From Corynebacterium parakroppenstedtii (GTDB lineage: Bacteria > Actinomycetota > Actinomycetes > Mycobacteriales > Mycobacteriaceae): a stretch of DNA of 64,000 nucleotides. Below, piece after piece: positions 45,659 to 54,952 of the stretch; the stretch's first letter is position 1; each line of letters starts with the position of its first letter. The position numbers and the translations under genes are program-made. A model generated the notes under the pieces. That model was not told the origin of the DNA. It saw only the letters and a list, made by a program, of their open reading frames with translations, and ran no database searches. The stretch covers positions 248,001 to 312,000 of the forward strand of contig NZ_JAGSOA010000001.1 in NCBI RefSeq assembly GCF_019754935.1. Reading direction: 5' to 3'.

Positions 45659-47182
45659 CTATGAGTATTCGTCCGCCTGAATAAACTCTTTCACCTCTTG
45701 AGCAACACGAGCTGGAACGCGCACATCAAGAACGGTGCCGTCGGTATCGTATTGTTCGTCGATAACGGTTCCATATTCGTGGACTTTCGCCACGATGTCA
45801 CCACGGGTGTACGGGACATGAAGCCTCACATGGGTATCCAGAGTATTTAAGAAAAGCTCGATTCGTGATGCGAGTTCATCGATGTTTTCGCCGGTCTTCG
45901 CCGACACGAAAACAACGTCGTCAAGCTCGTGGCGAAGCTGCGCGAGAACAATAGGGTCAGCCTGATCTATCTTGTTCACAACAATGATTTCAGGCGGCAT
46001 GGTCTCCGCCTTACTGTTGCGAACGTCGGCAAGAACCTCGTGAACTGCCGCTATCTGCTTCAAAGGGAAGGGATCGGAACCATCCACAACGTGCAGCACC
46101 AAGTCTGCCGACGCAACTTCCTCCAGTGACGATCGGAACGCCTCCACCAACTGTGTGGGCAGGTGCCGGACGAATCCAACGGTGTCCGAAAAGATCACTG
46201 CTCGCCCGTCGGCAAGTTCTGCACGACGTGTCGTGGGGTCCAAGGTAGCGAACAGAGCATCCTCCACCAGCACCCCTGCCCCGGTGATGGCATTGATTAA
46301 CGACGACTTCCCCGCGTTCGTGTACCCGGCAATCGCGATTTGCGGAGTGGTGGAGTTATCCCGCCGATCTCGCTTGATTTCACGAGCGGTCGTCATGCTC
46401 CGCAATTCCGCTCGCAAACGAGCCATATCTTTACGCAACCGTCGGCGGTCGGCCTCAATCTTCGTTTCACCAGGGCCACGGAGGCCAACACCGCCATTAG
46501 AACCGGCTCGCCCACCCGCCTGCCGGGACATCATATCGCCCCAGCCGCGGACCCGCGTATAAAGATATTCCATCTGGGCGAGAGAGACCTGTGCTTTTCC
46601 CTCTTTGGACTTCGCGTGCTGAGCGAAAATATCGAGGATCAGCATCGTGCGGTCAATAACCTTGACATCGAGCTGTTTTTCTAAAGCGATGAGCTGTCCT
46701 GGGCTCAGCTCACCGTCGCAAATCACTGTATCTGCGCCCAATGATCGGACCGCGTCACGGAGCTCAGCAACCTTGCCGGATCCGATGTATGTGCCCGCGT
46801 CGGGCTTCTCGCGCCGCTGGTAAAAAGACTCGAGGACCTCAGACCCGGCTGTCTCCGCGAGAGCACGGAGCTCTTCCAAATTTGCTTCAAATTCAGCGGT
46901 AGTCCCGGAGGTCCATACGCCGACCAGAATGACTCTTTCTAACCGCAGCTTTCGATATTCGACGTCATAGCCATCGGATTGCTCCGTCGTGTGAGCTTGG
47001 CTACCCCGCGACAGCGCGCGGAGTTCGTCTCGCTCGCTAAGGTCGAGTTCGCCCGCGGTGGGCATGTCCGCATGGCGAACTCTTGTGTCGTTATGTAGGC
47101 CTCCTCCGCGTCGGCCATGGTCATCGGTGAGGTGAGTGTCGGTGTCCGAATAAGACGGATAATTATGTGAACGTTCAGTCAT
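45659..47182 (-). CDS. hflX: Ribosome-associated GTPase HflX
   Basis: A 507-residue HflX, a GTPase that binds the 50S subunit and rescues or splits stalled ribosomes. The N-terminal HflX domain includes GTYIGSGKVAEL, then RGPGETKIE and a coiled region. The G domain begins with GYTNAGKSS (286-294), followed by DTVGFVRHLP (G3) and VVNKIDQ (G4). The first ~75 residues are a polar extension. In corynebacteria it lies before dapF; here the feo operon is placed between. Confidence 0.93.
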   Translation of the reverse strand: MTERSHNYPSYSDTDTHLTDDHGRRGGGLHNDTRVRHADMPTAGELDLSERDELRALSRGSQAHTTEQSDGYDVEYRKLRLERVILVGVWTSGTTAEFEANLEELRALAETAGSEVLESFYQRREKPDAGTYIGSGKVAELRDAVRSLGADTVICDGELSPGQLIALEKQLDVKVIDRTMLILDIFAQHAKSKEGKAQVSLAQMEYLYTRVRGWGDMMSRQAGGRAGSNGGVGLRGPGETKIEADRRRLRKDMARLRAELRSMTTAREIKRDRRDNSTTPQIAIAGYTNAGKSSLINAITGAGVLVEDALFATLDPTTRRAELADGRAVIFSDTVGFVRHLPTQLVEAFRSSLEEVASADLVLHVVDGSDPFPLKQIAAVHEVLADVRNSKAETMPPEIIVVNKIDQADPIVLAQLRHELDDVVFVSAKTGENIDELASRIELFLNTLDTHVRLHVPYTRGDIVAKVHEYGTVIDEQYDTDGTVLDVRVPARVAQEVKEFIQADEYS

Positions 47183-47243
47183 TGCTCACAAGTGTCTCAC
47201 GACTAGCCCTCACGCGGTAGTGCGTTCGCTATAGGCTGATGAA

Positions 47244-47293
47244 CCGTGGCATGCCTGTGCTATGCCTACACAGGTCACGGCTCCATGCCACGG
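47244..47293 (-). terminator. Compound hairpin after the feo operon
   Basis: CCGTGGCATG (47244-47253) pairs perfectly with CATGCCACGG (47284-47293) and encloses a second stem CCTGTG (47254-47259) / CACAGG (47269-47274). It begins nine bases beyond the feoC stop, as expected for the end of feoABC, though no strong T-run follows. Confidence 0.6.
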
Positions 47294-47301
47294 CTCTATA
47301 C

Positions 47302-47745
47302 CTAGTGCCGGCCCGCGGAGCTAACAGCTTCAGGCACAGCCGACGTGGACGCAGCCGGCCAGCACTGTGGACGACGGGTTAAAACCAGCGCAACCGGGCC
47401 TGTTCCGCCGATGTGCGATCCGCATCCAGCCCCTCCGTCGGCCTTACCCAATGGGCAGGATGAGCATCCCCCGCCGGGGCAGGATGTACCCAGCGGTTTC
47501 TTGGTCAACCAACCCATGCGTTCGAGGTGCTCAATGGAGGCGTCGACGGTGGTTCGGGCAAGGCCCGTGTTTTCAGCGATCCGTGACCGATCAACGGCCC
47601 CAGAGGCAATGGCGTCACGAACCATGGCAAGCGGACCTTGTGAAGCCGACGATGCCGATGCTCGCCCGGAGAAGTCACCCCGCGAAGGAACGCGTCGTGG
47701 TAAGTCTCGTTCTCGACGAAACAGCATTGCTATCACTGCTTTCAC
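47302..47745 (-). CDS. feoC: FeoC-like winged-helix protein with iron-sulphur-type cysteines
   Basis: A 147-residue protein following feoB by 22 bases. Residues 38-85 form a winged helix (VDRSRIAENTGLARTTVDAS). The cysteines C89, C94, C97 and C108 follow the Cx4Cx2Cx(n)C pattern of FeoC, which holds a redox- or oxygen-sensitive iron-sulphur cluster. A variable tail of about 35 residues follows. FeoC is thought to stabilise or regulate FeoB. The start is GTG 47745; ATG 47727 is possible. It completes feoABC. Confidence 0.8.
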   Translation of the reverse strand: MKAVIAMLFRRERDLPRRVPSRGDFSGRASASSASQGPLAMVRDAIASGAVDRSRIAENTGLARTTVDASIEHLERMGWLTKKPLGTSCPGGGCSSCPLGKADGGAGCGSHIGGTGPVALVLTRRPQCWPAASTSAVPEAVSSAGRH

Positions 47746-47767
47746 GAATCAATATAGAGGAAATGTT

Positions 47768-50002
47768 TTAGAAGAAAAGACGTAGTGCCTGGAACGTTAC
47801 GACGGCCAGAGCCCAGGCCACTGTCAGCTGTATGGCTATCCCCACCAACGTCCATTTCAACCCGATTTCTCTCTTTTGGGCAGCCAGTGTAGCCACGCAT
47901 GGGGTGTACGCCAACAGGAAGACCATGAAAGCCCACACTGCCGGGTACGTGTGACCACCTGACGAGTGGTTAAAGTCTTCACGAATAGCCTGAGCCAGCG
48001 CAGAGTGCCCCTGGTCCACAGCATCTTCATCCGACGGGTCCTGCAGGGCGTACGTCTGAGCCCACGACGAAATCACGGCTTCCTTAGCGATGAATCCCGT
48101 GATCAACGGACCCGACAGCGACCAGGAATCGAAGCCAGCCGGGGCAAACACAGGTGCCACTGTTTGCGATACCGCGCCGTAGACCGAATCTTGCGGATCG
48201 AGGTCGTCGTCACCCCAGCTGTGGCCGCCGACGACGGGAGTCGACTGCAGCAGCCACACGACGATGACCGTCGCAACGATGATCCCGCCGGCTGTGTGCA
48301 GGAACCCTTTGAGACGCATCCACATGGCGGATAGTGCCAATCGAGGCACTGGCAACTGGTACACCGGCAAGTCGATAACGAGCGGTTCCGACCCCATACG
48401 CCGCCACAAGGTGTTTTTGATCAGTAACCCTGTGAGCACAACCAATGCAATAGAGATCACGTACATGGCGAACACAACGGAACCACTGTTGTGGGGGAAG
48501 AAGGTCGCGGCCAGCATGACGTACACGGTCAGCCGGGCGGAGCACGACGTAAAGGGCACGAGCAGAGCAGTCAAAATACGTTGACGAGCGTTGCTTAAAA
48601 CCCGTGTTGCGGAAATGGCCGGAACGTTGCATCCAAATCCCACGATCAGCGGGATGAAGGCTTTACCCGGCAGGCCAATCGCTCGCATGAGCCGGTCCGC
48701 AACCACTGCGGCACGAGCCATGTAGCCCGAATCCTCCAGCACAGCCAGGCATAAGAATATTAACGCCATCAGTGGCGCGAAGGTCAGAACCATTCCCACG
48801 CCGCCGATCAGGCCGTCGACAATCAACCCGTGAACAAACGGATAGTCAAGCCCCAAGGCCTGAAGTAGGGATGTCGCCCCATCACTGACGGGCCCGCTGA
48901 AGAAGTTATCCAGCCAATCCTGCAGAGGTGCGGCGACCGTCGTCGTAATTTCGAAGACACACCACATAGCCGCAAGGAAAATCAGTGGCCCTGCGATGGG
49001 GTTAAGAACAACGCGGTCGATTTTTTCCGAGACGGACCGGGTGTGATCGTTGTGGATCGTTGCCTTCGAGACCGCTTTATCAATCCAGCTGAAACGTGCG
49101 TCAGAGACAGCCAGTTCGCGGTCCGGACCCTCTAATTCATCGGGAATGTGCTGGCAGCACATCGGCCGGACGGTATCGGCCGGCATCTGTAACTGCTTTT
49201 CAACGGCAGATGCCAACTCACCGACGCGACGCTTACGCGGATCGACCGCGACGACGGGAACCTGAAGCTTCCGCGACAGCACTTCAGGGTCAATCTCAAA
49301 CCCCTGGTTTAGCGCAACATCGCCCTTGGTGAGGACGACAACCATACGATACGGGTGCTCAGCGACTTGCGCCGCAAGATAGAGGCCACGCGAAATCGTG
49401 GCGGTATCTGCGACGACGATGACCAGATCTGGCCGCTCCTCGACGTCACGTTCCAAAAGGAGTTCACGTGTGAGAGCTTCATCAGGGCTCATCGGATCAA
49501 GAGAGTAAGCCCCCGGAAAATCGATGACGTCATAGACTGTTTCACCCGAGCCGTGTGAGGTCTCGGAGTGGTGTCCACCCTTTGTCGATTCTTCAGCCTT
49601 CGGCTCCCCGTGATCGCTGGCGCAGTGAGGGCATGCATCTGCCGAATCCACCGGAACGGAACCCGCATGCTCTTCGCACGAGTCCGCGTGATCGACGGCG
49701 CTGTGCTTGTCCTTCTTGACTTTCCATGCACCGCGAGACACTGACACGGTTGTTCCCGGCCAGTTGCCCATTTTGGCTTTTGCACCGGTAAGTGCGTTGA
49801 ACAGGGTTGATTTGCCGGCATTCGGCGCGCCGACGAGCGCGATAACTGGAGAGCCCTTCGGTGCCATGGCCGTTCCGTGGCTTTCGCAGTGACAAGATGG
49901 TGCGTCGGCAAATTGTGTTGTGAGGTCCTTAGTAGATGTGGCCGTCGCCGCGCTGGAAGTTGCGACACCACCCTCCGTCTGAGGACCTAACGAGTCATTC
50001 AT
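47768..50002 (-). CDS. feoB: Ferrous iron transporter FeoB with His/Cys-rich insertion
   Basis: GTPase-coupled Fe(II) importer, 744 residues. The G domain starts GAPNAGKSTLF (58-68), G2 is in GTTV (83-86), G3 is DFPG (161-164), and the membrane domain has the GFGCNVPAI motif with its conserved Cys. Between G2 and G3, residues ~96-156 are an extra segment with eight His and three Cys (CPHC at 124-127), and the N-terminus carries CHCESH (37-42). These look like metal-binding additions. GGAGG precedes the ATG by five bases. It follows feoA by 41 bases. Confidence 0.95.
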   Translation of the reverse strand: MNDSLGPQTEGGVATSSAATATSTKDLTTQFADAPSCHCESHGTAMAPKGSPVIALVGAPNAGKSTLFNALTGAKAKMGNWPGTTVSVSRGAWKVKKDKHSAVDHADSCEEHAGSVPVDSADACPHCASDHGEPKAEESTKGGHHSETSHGSGETVYDVIDFPGAYSLDPMSPDEALTRELLLERDVEERPDLVIVVADTATISRGLYLAAQVAEHPYRMVVVLTKGDVALNQGFEIDPEVLSRKLQVPVVAVDPRKRRVGELASAVEKQLQMPADTVRPMCCQHIPDELEGPDRELAVSDARFSWIDKAVSKATIHNDHTRSVSEKIDRVVLNPIAGPLIFLAAMWCVFEITTTVAAPLQDWLDNFFSGPVSDGATSLLQALGLDYPFVHGLIVDGLIGGVGMVLTFAPLMALIFLCLAVLEDSGYMARAAVVADRLMRAIGLPGKAFIPLIVGFGCNVPAISATRVLSNARQRILTALLVPFTSCSARLTVYVMLAATFFPHNSGSVVFAMYVISIALVVLTGLLIKNTLWRRMGSEPLVIDLPVYQLPVPRLALSAMWMRLKGFLHTAGGIIVATVIVVWLLQSTPVVGGHSWGDDDLDPQDSVYGAVSQTVAPVFAPAGFDSWSLSGPLITGFIAKEAVISSWAQTYALQDPSDEDAVDQGHSALAQAIREDFNHSSGGHTYPAVWAFMVFLLAYTPCVATLAAQKREIGLKWTLVGIAIQLTVAWALAVVTFQALRLFF

Positions 50003-50043
50003 TTTTTCCTCCGAAAATCCCCACCGTCATGGGGAAATGACCT

Positions 50044-50328
50044 CTATGACGAGGTCGAAATAGCAATGTGCTTGAGAGTAAAAGCATCGAGCGCGTATCG
50101 AGCGTCAAGAACCTTCACAATGCGGCCGCCGCCTGCGGCGTTTTGAGCCACATGAACGGTAGTGCCCTCGCGCAAACCCAGTTCACGGAGTCGACGAGCA
50201 AAAAGAGCATCGACGTCCGAGCCCACAATCGTTGCGGAATGTCCTGGTGGCACGTCGTAAAGAGTGCTCATGGCAGGCGAAGGAGTAATGTCGTGACGGT
50301 CCGAGCGACTCATGGAAATCTTTCCCAT
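50044..50328 (-). CDS. feoA: Ferrous iron transport protein FeoA
   Basis: Small SH3-fold partner of FeoB, 94 residues from ATG 50328. This start is chosen because AGGAG lies seven bases upstream (50336-50340 on the plus strand) and the SH3 core (STLYDVPPGHSATIVG, then RRLRELGLREGTTV) then has a short leader; the open frame reaches 50430. Its C-terminal VLDARYALDAFTLKHIAI is typical. First gene of feoABC; a small hairpin (GACCTC/GAGGTC) covers its stop region. Confidence 0.93.
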   Translation of the reverse strand: MGKISMSRSDRHDITPSPAMSTLYDVPPGHSATIVGSDVDALFARRLRELGLREGTTVHVAQNAAGGGRIVKVLDARYALDAFTLKHIAISTSS

Positions 50329-50462
50329 TCCAGGTCTCCTCATCGGCGTGCACCATGCACTACCTTTCACAGTGCACAGTGACCGCGTGTCCTTACTTGC
50401 CAGAGAGAGGGAGCCATCTGGAAGGCTCACCGAGGGGGTGGTCTGCGGGTGGTTGTCCTCGG

Positions 50463-50481
50463 TCTGGTTTTCCTTAACTTA
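50463..50481 (-). promoter_or_regulatory. Candidate DtxR box upstream of feoA
   Basis: TAAGTTAAGGAAAACCAGA on the minus strand matches 13 of 19 positions of TWAGGTTAGSCTAACCTWA. It lies ~135 bases before the feoA start, within a 311-base spacer (50329-50639) that shows nothing else I can name. Confidence 0.4.
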
Positions 50482-50639
50482 TTTCCAGGTCTTTCAGAAT
50501 TGTGGTTCTGTTCGGCCTATAACCGTTTTCATGGTAGCACGACACAAACGGGCATAAACAAAAAAATGAGGGAAACAAACAAACACTGTGAGCAAACCCG
50601 TGAACGGCCGGATTCATAAGAGAGCTAGAATCGACTTCT

Positions 50640-51455
50640 ATGAGCACACCTACCGAAACCCCCGCTGACTCCCAGACTGCGGGAGCACGCACGACGACGG
50701 GGCTCACAGCATTAGGAATGGGGGGCGTCCCCTGGCAAGAGCTTTTAGAAAAAGCCTACTCAACCGGCACTTTGTTTGTCACCGGTGAATTATCAGGTGG
50801 ACAATTGCTCGCGTTTAATGACGTCAGTGGAGCGCAGCTATTCATCCTCGCTGCCCCACCGTATGCCGCGTATGCAGGCTTCGATGCATTGACCGAATGC
50901 GAAGCGGAAATTTCGATGCTATCCGACGTCTTAGCGCTGCTCAGCGTTCATGATGACGAAGGCAACATCGTGTGTGATATTGCCGCCAACCTCGCCCAGG
51001 GCCCGCTTTTGGTTGATGAGCCCACCCAATTGGGAACGGTCAATCTTTCTGCTCTTGGTGTTGACACCCACGTTTATTCCGATGAAAAAGCGTTCTCTGA
51101 CGCCGGCGGAGCAACGACTGGTTTCGTCATCTCGCACGGTGCAGCCGTGGTCAATGCAGGGTCAGGCGATACCGAACCATCAGCCGCAGGGGATGTATCA
51201 CTCGTCGTGACGTCCGCTGAAAAACGGACGAACGGACTCACTGGCGAATCGTTCTGGCATGTCAATGTCGACGCCCCTTTCCCTGTCGATCTGTGCCTCC
51301 CCGAATCCGCAGCTGACAACATCAGCAAGGGCAATATTGTCGCTGGTCGAGTGCTGTTCACAGCGTCCGTCGCGGCCGATACCAGCGCTGGCGGGTGCTG
51401 CGGTGGCGGAGGCGGCGGCTGTGGTTGCGGTGGCTGCGGATGTGGTGGCCATTAA
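50640..51455 (+). CDS. Protein of unknown function with Cys/Gly-rich C-terminus
   Basis: A 271-residue protein I do not recognise. The body is acidic, without signal peptide or membrane segment. It ends in a low-complexity tail (residues ~251-271) of Gly with six Cys in CC, CGC and CGC groupings and a terminal His. Such tails bind metals or iron-sulphur clusters in other proteins. It is divergent from feoABC and precedes the 221-residue membrane protein by two bases, so the pair is co-transcribed. The position next to feo suggests, but does not show, a role in metal handling. Confidence 0.7.
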   Translation: MSTPTETPADSQTAGARTTTGLTALGMGGVPWQELLEKAYSTGTLFVTGELSGGQLLAFNDVSGAQLFILAAPPYAAYAGFDALTECEAEISMLSDVLALLSVHDDEGNIVCDIAANLAQGPLLVDEPTQLGTVNLSALGVDTHVYSDEKAFSDAGGATTGFVISHGAAVVNAGSGDTEPSAAGDVSLVVTSAEKRTNGLTGESFWHVNVDAPFPVDLCLPESAADNISKGNIVAGRVLFTASVAADTSAGGCCGGGGGGCGCGGCGCGGH

Positions 51456-51457
51456 AA

Positions 51458-52123
51458 GTGACCAGCTCCCCTACCGATAAGGATGGTGTTCCGGCGCTGA
51501 CGTCACCTCACCGTGATGTCCGGGTATGGCGTCTTATCTCTCTGAGCGCCATCCTCACCGTTATCGCCCTGTGTCTGATCATCATTTTCCACTGGCTCGG
51601 CTTTGGGCTTGTTCTCGCGTGCGCTGTCGTCGCCATCGTTATCGCACGAACGTCAACATTCTCCGCCGAACAAGAACAAGTTCGTCAGTCCATTGAGTTG
51701 TCAGCTGCGGACATCACTGCAGTTCTGGACCAGTGGGAAGCATTTCAGAACGGCACGTCAGCCCAGGCTGTTACCGATCGATCCACGCATTCCGTGCTCT
51801 TGGATGAATCTCACCAGGAGAATCCGATCATTAGTCGGTTCCACAAAGCCAGGGTGTCGAGCGAATTGTTTATCGACGATCTTGAGGGTGTCGTTACCCA
51901 CGCACGCACCATTCACATGCTGGAGCACATCCTCTCAGCAACAGATGAGATGGCGCGCGAAGTACAAGAAGCGTGGGTTGAGGCTCGACAGTACGCTAGC
52001 CAAGTCGACAGCCCGGTGGTACGGTTTCCTGAAAGCCAGACACGTACTAGCCCGTCCACATATGGATGGACTCCCGGGGCTTCTAGCTATAGGTCGTCTT
52101 TTCCACGCAATGCTGGCGCATAA
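51458..52123 (+). CDS. Membrane protein of unknown function
   Basis: A 221-residue protein starting at GTG 51458, two bases after the previous stop. After ~28 polar residues come two hydrophobic segments (ISLSAILTVIALCLIIIF, then GLVLACAVVAIVIA), then a soluble helical domain of about 130 residues. It occupies the place of a conserved hypothetical membrane protein beside dapF in corynebacteria. Its last 37 bases overlap the convergent dapF gene. No ribosome-binding site is seen, consistent with coupling. Confidence 0.68.
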   Translation: MTSSPTDKDGVPALTSPHRDVRVWRLISLSAILTVIALCLIIIFHWLGFGLVLACAVVAIVIARTSTFSAEQEQVRQSIELSAADITAVLDQWEAFQNGTSAQAVTDRSTHSVLLDESHQENPIISRFHKARVSSELFIDDLEGVVTHARTIHMLEHILSATDEMAREVQEAWVEARQYASQVDSPVVRFPESQTRTSPSTYGWTPGASSYRSSFPRNAGA

Positions 52124-53067
52124 TGCGCCGAGGCATATTCACGCAATTGGTCGATATTAATTGTTCCTGACGCAACAATTACCGACGGACCTTCCAAGGT
52201 GGCCTGCTCGTCCTTGATAGTCACCGTGACCTCACCACCAGGAACGACGACGTGGACCGTGCCGTCGACCTGACCTCGGTCAGCCAAGGCCGCTACTGCT
52301 GCCGCGACCGTTCCCGTCCCGCATGATCGGGTCTCCCCCGACCCGCGCTCATGGACGCGCATCGACACTGTGCTGTCCCCACCCCGACTGTCATCCGCGT
52401 GAAGAGGAGTAAGAAGCTCGACGTTGGCTCCGTGCGGGAAGAACTCGTCGTCAAGAACAGGCTTGAGGTGAAGAGGAAGCTCGCGCAGACCAGCGTCATC
52501 AAGATCGGGAATAACGCACGCTAAGTGGGGGTTGCCTACATCAATCCCCACACCGGCAAACCTCTGTCGATCAAATGCAGCTACGGACTGACCAATAATG
52601 CCCACACGTCCCATATCGACGGCGATCCGCGCTGATGAGTCAGTCGTTTGTGCCGGATTGACGACGGTCAAGCGCTTCACTCCCGCTCGCGTACCAATCG
52701 AAAAATGGGGCGAATCGCTCACGAGGTTGTGCGCGAACAGATAGTGCCCAAATACGCGAGAGCCATTTCCACACATTTCAGCGATCGACCCATCGGCATT
52801 GCGGTAATCCATAAACCACTCGGGTGTATCTTCTGGTGCCCCATCGCCGGACTCACCAACAGCCTCTCGTGCAATGATGCCTTTATCGATCAAAGCTTCG
52901 GTGCGAGCAATGCGGATCACACCATCGGCACCCAACCCGCCGCGCCGATCACATAAAACCCGGACGAGTGCTGGGTCGAGGTCGATATCGGCGTCGAAGT
53001 CTGGCAGGAGGATGAAATCATTCTCTGTGCCGTGGCCTTTACTGAAGGGGGTTATCTGTTCGGGCAT
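52087..53067 (-). CDS. dapF: Diaminopimelate epimerase
   Basis: Converts LL- to meso-diaminopimelate for lysine and peptidoglycan synthesis. The 326-residue protein has both catalytic cysteines: C99 in EMCGNGSRVF and C249 in RSCGTGTVAAAVA. The substrate-loop start GHGTENDFILL and the N-terminus with ATG 53067 are normal; an acidic insertion near 70-83 (ESGDGAPEDTPEW) is extra. It is nine bases downstream of miaA on the same strand. Confidence 0.95.
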   Translation of the reverse strand: MPEQITPFSKGHGTENDFILLPDFDADIDLDPALVRVLCDRRGGLGADGVIRIARTEALIDKGIIAREAVGESGDGAPEDTPEWFMDYRNADGSIAEMCGNGSRVFGHYLFAHNLVSDSPHFSIGTRAGVKRLTVVNPAQTTDSSARIAVDMGRVGIIGQSVAAFDRQRFAGVGIDVGNPHLACVIPDLDDAGLRELPLHLKPVLDDEFFPHGANVELLTPLHADDSRGGDSTVSMRVHERGSGETRSCGTGTVAAAVAALADRGQVDGTVHVVVPGGEVTVTIKDEQATLEGPSVIVASGTINIDQLREYASAHYAPALRGKDDL

Positions 53068-53076
53068 GGGGCCATT

Positions 53077-54036
53077 CTAGACGTGGTTGTCGATGATCGA
53101 CGTCGCTTCGCTGACGGTGTCCCCTGCCGCGTCGATCCAGTGGGTTCGTGGGTCGCGACGGAACCACGAACGCTGTCGTCTGACATAGCGACGGGTCCCT
53201 GTGATGGTGGACGATATGGCTTCATCGGTTGTTATGTCGCCGGCCAGCATGGCAAGTACTTGGGAGTATCCGATCGCTCGCCCGGCGGTGGACTGTGCAA
53301 TGAGCCCGTGCCGGGTGAGGCCGTCGACTTCGTCAATAAGGCCTCGGTCAAACATGGTGTGGGTGCGTAATTCTATTCGCGGGTTCAACCATTCTGATGA
53401 TGTTTGTAATCCGATGATGAGTGTTCCCCATCGGGCTGGTGCGTTGATGGGTGGCTGTGATGCCGCGAAAGGCTTCCCTGTTAATTCGATGACTTCCAGG
53501 GCGCGGACAGTCCGACGCGGATCATTGACTTCGATAATGCCGGCAGCCGCTGGGTCAATAGCAGCAAGTTCCTTGTGCAACTGCTTAACACCTATCTCGT
53601 CGAGGCGCTGTTGCCATTTGGCCCGAACTGCAGGATCGGTGGGTGGGAACTGCCAATCATCGACGAGCGACTGGACATACAGCATGGAGCCACCCACCAA
53701 AATTGGCGTTTTCCCTCGTGAACGGATGTTTTCAACATCATCGACGGCAGATTGTTGGTATCGTGCGACGCTTGCCCGCTGTGTGACATCAAGTTTGTCG
53801 AGCTGATGATGCGGGATGCCCTCGCGCTCTTCAGGCGTCAACTTTGCCGTACCGATATCCATCCCCCGATAAAGCTGCATGGAATCGACGTTGACGATCT
53901 CTCCGTCATAGCGGTGCGCGAGCGCAAGGCCCAATGCCGACTTGCCCGACGCGGTGGGACCGACGACGGCCACGGGGAAAGGCAGAGATGCGGGCACGTT
54001 ATCATCCTGTTCTACATCACGGTGGTGAGCTGCCAT
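53077..54036 (-). CDS. miaA: tRNA dimethylallyltransferase MiaA
   Basis: Adds the isopentenyl group to A37 of tRNAs reading UNN codons; MiaB later methylthiolates the product. The 319-residue protein has the P-loop GPTASGKS (26-33), the [15 protein letters not shown] substrate motif and the C-terminal [13 protein letters not shown] tRNA-binding stretch. ATG 54036 is chosen; a TTG at 54045 would add three residues and is closer to a GGAGG stretch. The start overlaps the end of the upstream gene by 25 bases. Confidence 0.95.
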   Translation of the reverse strand: MAAHHRDVEQDDNVPASLPFPVAVVGPTASGKSALGLALAHRYDGEIVNVDSMQLYRGMDIGTAKLTPEEREGIPHHQLDKLDVTQRASVARYQQSAVDDVENIRSRGKTPILVGGSMLYVQSLVDDWQFPPTDPAVRAKWQQRLDEIGVKQLHKELAAIDPAAAGIIEVNDPRRTVRALEVIELTGKPFAASQPPINAPARWGTLIIGLQTSSEWLNPRIELRTHTMFDRGLIDEVDGLTRHGLIAQSTAGRAIGYSQVLAMLAGDITTDEAISSTITGTRRYVRRQRSWFRRDPRTHWIDAAGDTVSEATSIIDNHV

Positions 54037-54839
54037 ACGCCACAATGGAAACCTATTCCTCCATAGGCAGGCGGCCCATCCTGTGCGGGTGGGCCAACCT
54101 GTTGCTCGGCGGTGGTATCGGCGCGGTCATCGATGGAGGACCAGTGATACAGGGTACTCACACTGGAAGGGTGGGCTCGGCAAAAGTCAGCCCAAGCGAT
54201 CCATGGTTCCGGGTCAATCCCACAGTTTTCTGCAGCAGCCACGTCAAACAATGGTGCCGACGCCTGAGCCGCGGGATCGATAACAAAACGCCGAAGTTTC
54301 TCCTCGAGGGCCCACGCTCCGGGCACGTCACCCAAAGGTGCGTCAGGGTGAAGTCCCGCTCCCCCGTCGGCGGCTATTAGAAGAGGCCCATCCAGCAGCG
54401 TCCCATCCTCGGCGAGAAACTGCACGTCGTGAACGTCGACGCTGACGATCTCACCGTCGTATCCCCACCGTCGAAGAAGGGCCCGCAGAACGAGATCGGG
54501 CAAGTACGTTCCCGCCCCCACGTTCACCTCAATTCCCCATGCCTTGAGAGATCCAACGTGACGTGTCGCCATGGAATCGTCGGGATGGAAAGCAATAGTG
54601 ATGGGCCCGTCGGTAGGGAGTATCCACTGCCGGGCACGGTCAATTCCTGTGCGGAGTTGTGCCGGATACTGGGCGTGACCAGTCGCTTCGGGGATAAGCA
54701 GAGGAGTTGGCGGCAGAAGCGCGACAATGCGTCCCCGGCGCATCCCAGGCTTGGCGTCGGAGATATCGGTTGGATCGGGTCGTCGATGCGACGTGGGTGC
54801 GGGCGACGAAGCCGGTGAAGCCGTGTGGGAATGGGTCAC
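54012..54839 (-). CDS. Conserved actinobacterial protein upstream of miaA (Rv2728c-like position)
   Basis: A 275-residue protein without a named function. It resembles class III extradiol dioxygenase-like proteins in layout: a start [18 protein letters not shown], a central [15 protein letters not shown] stretch and [12 protein letters not shown]. The first ~30 residues are Ser/Pro/Ala-rich. In mycobacteria a gene of this kind lies directly before miaA. The GTG start at 54839 is the best available. Its end overlaps the miaA start, so translation is coupled. Enzymatic activity is uncertain. Confidence 0.72.
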   Translation of the reverse strand: MTHSHTASPASSPAPTSHRRPDPTDISDAKPGMRRGRIVALLPPTPLLIPEATGHAQYPAQLRTGIDRARQWILPTDGPITIAFHPDDSMATRHVGSLKAWGIEVNVGAGTYLPDLVLRALLRRWGYDGEIVSVDVHDVQFLAEDGTLLDGPLLIAADGGAGLHPDAPLGDVPGAWALEEKLRRFVIDPAAQASAPLFDVAAAENCGIDPEPWIAWADFCRAHPSSVSTLYHWSSIDDRADTTAEQQVGPPAQDGPPAYGGIGFHCGVWQLTTVM

Positions 54840-54952
54840 ATCACTATCCTAACGGGTAGACTCTCGGCGGGAAGTCGTGCAGTCTAAACAGTGGATTGTG
54901 TTTGGCAGCCGTGCCGCGCGGCAAAGAAAGAAAGAGTGAGGAACACCGGCCC

